Virus record (IMG/VR): IMGVR_UViG_3300042691_037870
Location: 1-64,000 of that record
Length of the DNA stretch: 64,000 nt
Strand: one strand, 5' to 3'
Source of the DNA: a virus
The notes under the pieces are model-generated. The model saw nothing but the letters and a program-made list of their open reading frames with translations. It had not been told where the DNA came from and did no database searches. Position numbers and translations under genes: made by a program. Below are positions 61,501 to 64,000 of the stretch, piece by piece; positions within the stretch are counted from its first letter, which is position 1; each line of letters begins with the position of its first letter.

Positions 61501-64000
61501 TATCATTTGGAGTACTTAGCATAAAGCTATTGTCAGAAGGTGGAGTTGGTATTTGTTCAAATTCTTTCCAAGTATCTTTACACTCTTCAACAGTTTTTGC
61601 AATATAAGCAAAGTCAGCTTCAGGCATATACACATCAACAGCTTTTACTTTTATTGCATTTGACTTGGTATTATTTGTATCATAAACATTTAACTCTAAT
61701 GTATACTTACCTGTATATGGTAAAGTTATGGTATGATTAATTAAAGAATCAATTGTATTAATACCTGAACGATAATTGTAAACTGTTCCTGGTACTGTAG
61801 GTTCATCAAGATATGCAAGCCATTCCATTTGGTAAAAATCGCCTCTGCCAATTTCAGCCCAAGTGTATAAACTACTTGTATGTCCGCCATTAGGAGAGAT
61901 TGTAGGTTCTGATGTATAGCCCACACCACCTGCTGTCACAGAAACTCCTTGATGAATATAAATCTTATCTCCTATAGATAAAGATGTTGCGATTGAACTA
62001 CCATCATAACTCAATAAGTACAAGTCATTACCAATAATACTATCAATAATTGTTCCTTCAGGTATATTAGTATCTGATTTGATAATTTTACCAGCTGTGA
62101 TAAAATTTAAACCACCTGCAGGTAATGCTGGAGTAACAGTAATAATATCGTTAAAAGCACCTGGTGATACTGTTGAAGATAAATTTTGTACTTCATATTC
62201 AACAATATTAAGTTTACCACTTCTTAAACTATTACTCACAACAGTTGCACCGAATCCTCCACCTCCATTAACGGTAAATGTAGGAGCAAAGTTGTAATCA
62301 GAACCTTGACTTATAATTTCAACAGCAATAAGATCTCCAGTACCTGCAGGTAATGAATAAACCCAAGCTTTAAGTGTTGCATCATTACTACCTGTAAAAG
62401 TATTCCAAGGATACACTAACTCATCCCAAGTAACATCAAATGTAGTAGACACATTTACAAGTGCACCTACTGGAATATTAGGTGCATCACTATAAGGTTT
62501 AACTGTGTCGGAATCATTAAAGTAACTTATAGGTGCTGATTCATATTCTTTAACAGTAAGAGTTGCTGTTGGTGTTAAGCCTGTAATACTATCCCATAAG
62601 AATTGAATCGTAGGATATGTTGCATATCTTTTACCTAAATCAAAGAGGGTAACTTCTTGTAATTCAAAAGGTATTTCAGTAGCTGCTATTTCAAAACCTA
62701 TTGCATCGACAGGAATTTCATATTGATTACCTACAGGTCTAACAACTGTTCTTTGAGAAAACGTAGTTGGTAAACTCGTATAATTGCTTCCTTGTTGAGG
62801 ACCTGCATTAATCTGTATATCAGTGACAGACCCATTAACATCTACAGCGGTTACTTCAATACGAAACGGTATTTCATAGGAACCACCACTTAATGTTATA
62901 ATATCACCTGCTTGATAATCAGCACCAGCAGGAGTAATTGAATATGAAGCGATTGCCATTGCTTTAACTCGACAACGACCTCTTGCTTGCTGAACAGCTG
63001 ATCCTGGAAAAGTAACTTGTGGGATTTCTCCATAAAAGTTACCACCCGCCCCTGTTACTATTACATCATTAATATCATAATAAGTGGAATAAGGTAAAAG
63101 TGAATTGTCAACTTCAGGTGTAAGTAATCCTCCTAAACGGTCATACGGTCTAAGATCAATAATTTGAGATTTTTTATCATACGTAAAATCAAGTTTCTTA
63201 CCAGAGTTTACAATTAATCTGTCATTTCGATCACTCCAAGAATTAATTGCGTATCTTTCATAATAAACACCTTCACCAGTAATATCAACAATTCTTGTAT
63301 TAAGTGGTAAGAATTTTTCTTTTAAGTAGGCCTTTAAAGCAAATAGCTTAATAAGAACTTCTTCATTGGTGTAGGCAAATGCATCTTCAGTAATTGGGAT
63401 ACCGAATTCATCAGTATCTCCAGAATCACGATTAATGTCATAAAATAAACCAAAAAGATTTGTTTTCTTATAGTGTTTACTTGGTAAAAGATTAATCTGT
63501 TCTGGACTTACCTTTTTATTCTTAAGTTGTAAAGTTATAGGAACTTGACGATATCTATTAAAATAAGTATCATCTGCATTTACATTTAACCAATATTCTT
63601 TAATACGAATATCATAATAACCAAACCAATTAATGATATTTACAAGACCTTTATACGAACCTACATACGGCCATATTTGGTCTCCTTGTAATAGCATTTC
63701 TTTTCTTTTCTGGTTTAACAGAATATAATCAGGATTATCTTCATTAATATCAGAATCTCTTAATATTAATTCTTGGTCAATTGTGATGTCTCTACCAAAG
63801 TTTTCTAAAAGTAATCCTAATCTTTCGTCTTCAGCAATTACTTCACATTCAATAGGGATTTCTAATAATATTGGACTGTAATTGCTAAAAGTAGTATCAG
63901 AGATTTTTAGATACCCTACGTAAGAGCCTTCCACATCAGCTTGAATCCCATAGTTAATTTGTAGTAACCTTTTTTCTAAATCTTCAAACACAATACGTAT
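58523..64000 (-). CDS. Giant tail/baseplate protein (5' end beyond window)
   Basis: The frame is open past the window edge; a GTG at 63991 exists but the frame continues upstream, so the true start is probably outside. At least 1825 residues. The first 200 (RDITIDQELILRDSDINED, IWPYVGSYKGLVNIINWFGY) resemble tail-protein-I/gp7-like baseplate segments. The middle is beta-rich with long Gly/Ser/Thr loops; a PKD-like stretch (LPYTGKYTLELNVYDTNN) lies near 765, and the last 80 residues are again PKD/Ig-like (VLLSANASDIVGKTQYYWKL, FDVELTITDTNG). Such length for a baseplate component, with adhesin-like domains, is unusual for T4 relatives. Confidence 0.75.
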   Translation of the reverse strand: MRIVFEDLEKRLLQINYGIQADVEGSYVGYLKISDTTFSNYSPILLEIPIECEVIAEDERLGLLLENFGRDITIDQELILRDSDINEDNPDYILLNQKRKEMLLQGDQIWPYVGSYKGLVNIINWFGYYDIRIKEYWLNVNADDTYFNRYRQVPITLQLKNKKVSPEQINLLPSKHYKKTNLFGLFYDINRDSGDTDEFGIPITEDAFAYTNEEVLIKLFALKAYLKEKFLPLNTRIVDITGEGVYYERYAINSWSDRNDRLIVNSGKKLDFTYDKKSQIIDLRPYDRLGGLLTPEVDNSLLPYSTYYDINDVIVTGAGGNFYGEIPQVTFPGSAVQQARGRCRVKAMAIASYSITPAGADYQAGDIITLSGGSYEIPFRIEVTAVDVNGSVTDIQINAGPQQGSNYTSLPTTFSQRTVVRPVGNQYEIPVDAIGFEIAATEIPFELQEVTLFDLGKRYATYPTIQFLWDSITGLTPTATLTVKEYESAPISYFNDSDTVKPYSDAPNIPVGALVNVSTTFDVTWDELVYPWNTFTGSNDATLKAWVYSLPAGTGDLIAVEIISQGSDYNFAPTFTVNGGGGFGATVVSNSLRSGKLNIVEYEVQNLSSTVSPGAFNDIITVTPALPAGGLNFITAGKIIKSDTNIPEGTIIDSIIGNDLYLLSYDGSSIATSLSIGDKIYIHQGVSVTAGGVGYTSEPTISPNGGHTSSLYTWAEIGRGDFYQMEWLAYLDEPTVPGTVYNYRSGINTIDSLINHTITLPYTGKYTLELNVYDTNNTKSNAIKVKAVDVYMPEADFAYIAKTVEECKDTWKEFEQIPTPPSDNSFMLSTPNDKPNPVEYTWDNAVGRWVNITFNDTRWDDYDINWDSLSISDLSYINSPTFPTCLDMEILQISSEDVYEGSIISYTDNTTVPVSTINPTITVAGQYDLPKLDPIYDPNDVIYIRRDGVVYNYQVISADYSSPGITKIEISQVPPLAFTQSPTTWEVLREVGGTFVVAGNQIYNEETNPTGLKIGNNVVITKEGNTPVSARNIVSARNADGFDIFNGSTNAVLQKPGAYGRIYKIRDYVNVNGNLVWGPITTSWVFKEVLEQSQQVSDYKGQLILDPSSILINPLNEIRPGFTRIKLYVYDGSELIYKQIFRTVHAYESTSNVGDIYNIFSGNAYVIDVLGISGGKLSELNSNLSSYWSTLASPSIFLEYEYDEFTTQERYFATNGSDETIYANYNKFPANGSFLSSTNFGPSYVTDHTNWFYDHGIVSNSYSMKITNTGVWNGGIGTLVTVDDLSAELYRSDTFFTACQQTFDQDYAEEHLGTRVQTWRNYKEMVWSEFCGNTWDTLDFTDSLWCGYVINNVDSNGGIKFNEYPTFNFQGIIGGMSVAQKYSQALYELNATNNPGVSKFNYAIYGGSISGLYVDNDYSDDYLVSYATQDQISASALNTYALPDAIITKTSALVSPGDAYYGYFVEPATTVTSVVPGSTVDPMFTGYNVVYVDKNIPKKATFVGDTTSGKYVIKNVKGLQSGDLRVGEYLSGDFLPSYPSNPAKVLQLLVRDGKIREIVLDTPLSGTKLNGSFNVEWITAANTFITIPWLVSTITNADVQIIASAKNPSTDNLGYLVGTNGVQFLPPQISSTNISTTTAHTYPVGNYYKWFGYGENRVGAFKRGLQDFLTNYRYAQTYLYEGTSPYGTPGWYPSDDLSYNYSYSNSPTFSNYLEAKAQSERLPYSRAIGGVYTWEETRVGKYNGKLPAGTSVLLSANASDIVGKTQYYWKLIDGETTLAEVIDEQLLWTFEYPGNFDVELTITDTNGNKKTQLKKSFLTIYDSAE

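Noticed and set aside
1-64000. CRISPR arrays, tRNA genes, integrase, transposase, reverse transcriptase/diversity-generating element
   Set aside because: No regularly spaced repeats, cloverleaf-like segments or matching protein motifs were found on reading both strands.

Overview
This window looks like part of a large, AT-rich, T4-like tailed phage (myovirus) genome, probably infecting a Bacteroidota host. The T4 kinship rests on a UvsW-type helicase, a UvsY-like recombination mediator, a gp32-type single-stranded DNA-binding protein, a gp61-type primase, a RuvC-fold resolvase, PhoH, and a long run of tail/baseplate/fibre genes in T4-like company. The Bacteroidota guess is weaker: most starts lack a Shine-Dalgarno sequence and are instead preceded by A/T-rich tracts such as AAAATAAGATG, and a lipoprotein and PKD-, LamG- and collagen-like virion proteins of a style common in that phylum are present. 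Nearly every gene is on the minus strand, so transcription runs from high to low coordinates; a two-gene plus-strand island sits at 54.9-55.6 kb. No tRNA, rRNA, CRISPR array, integrase or insertion sequence was seen. The capsid, portal, terminase and prohead protease genes are not in this window.

Layout from high to low coordinates. (1) 64.0-57.2 kb: a giant baseplate/tail protein (cut by the window edge) and a fibronectin-like virion protein. (2) 57.2-52.9 kb: small enzymes, namely HAD phosphatase, Cys-rich protein, PhoH, the plus-strand zinc-ribbon and SET-domain genes, a DnaQ-type exonuclease and a zinc-less Fpg/Nei glycosylase. (3) 52.9-28.0 kb: the tail/baseplate/fibre block with proteins of 281, 717, 1181, 2512, 2008, 354, 258 and 730 residues, then a tail-tube-like gene whose start is out of frame. 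(4) 28.0-20.8 kb: a membrane protein, a tagged membrane-active protein, RuvC-like resolvase, a small lipoprotein, gp32, primase, UvsY-like, PD-(D/E)XK exonuclease and UvsW. (5) 20.7-1.3 kb: the most remarkable part, a tightly packed cluster of about 29 mostly small genes. About 24 begin with a clear version of one short N-terminal tag (typical form M-K-H-I-x-x-F-E-x-F-[LIVM]-N-E followed by A, S or G) and five with a weaker version. (6) 1.3-0 kb: a DUF3008-like protein with a possible -1 frameshift extension and a membrane-anchored GAF-like protein.

The tag closely parallels the capsid-targeting sequence of the T4 internal proteins (IPI-IPIII start MKTYQEFIAE), which are packed into the prohead and cut by the gp21 protease after a (Leu/Ile)-x-Glu motif, then injected with the DNA. 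I infer that this cluster encodes a very large capsid-packaged, probably host-injected protein cargo. Its members include recognisable enzymes: a pol-beta-fold nucleotidyltransferase, a polynucleotide-ligase-like adenylyltransferase, an NMN-adenylyltransferase-like protein, a PAP2/acid phosphatase, a GNAT acetyltransferase, a ferritin, and apparent polyproteins with several internal copies of the cleavage motif. A 15-base motif resembling a T4 late promoter (TATAAATA type) recurs upstream of four genes, including the first gene of the tagged cluster, where it lies in the loop and arm of a perfect 12-bp hairpin covering the start codon.
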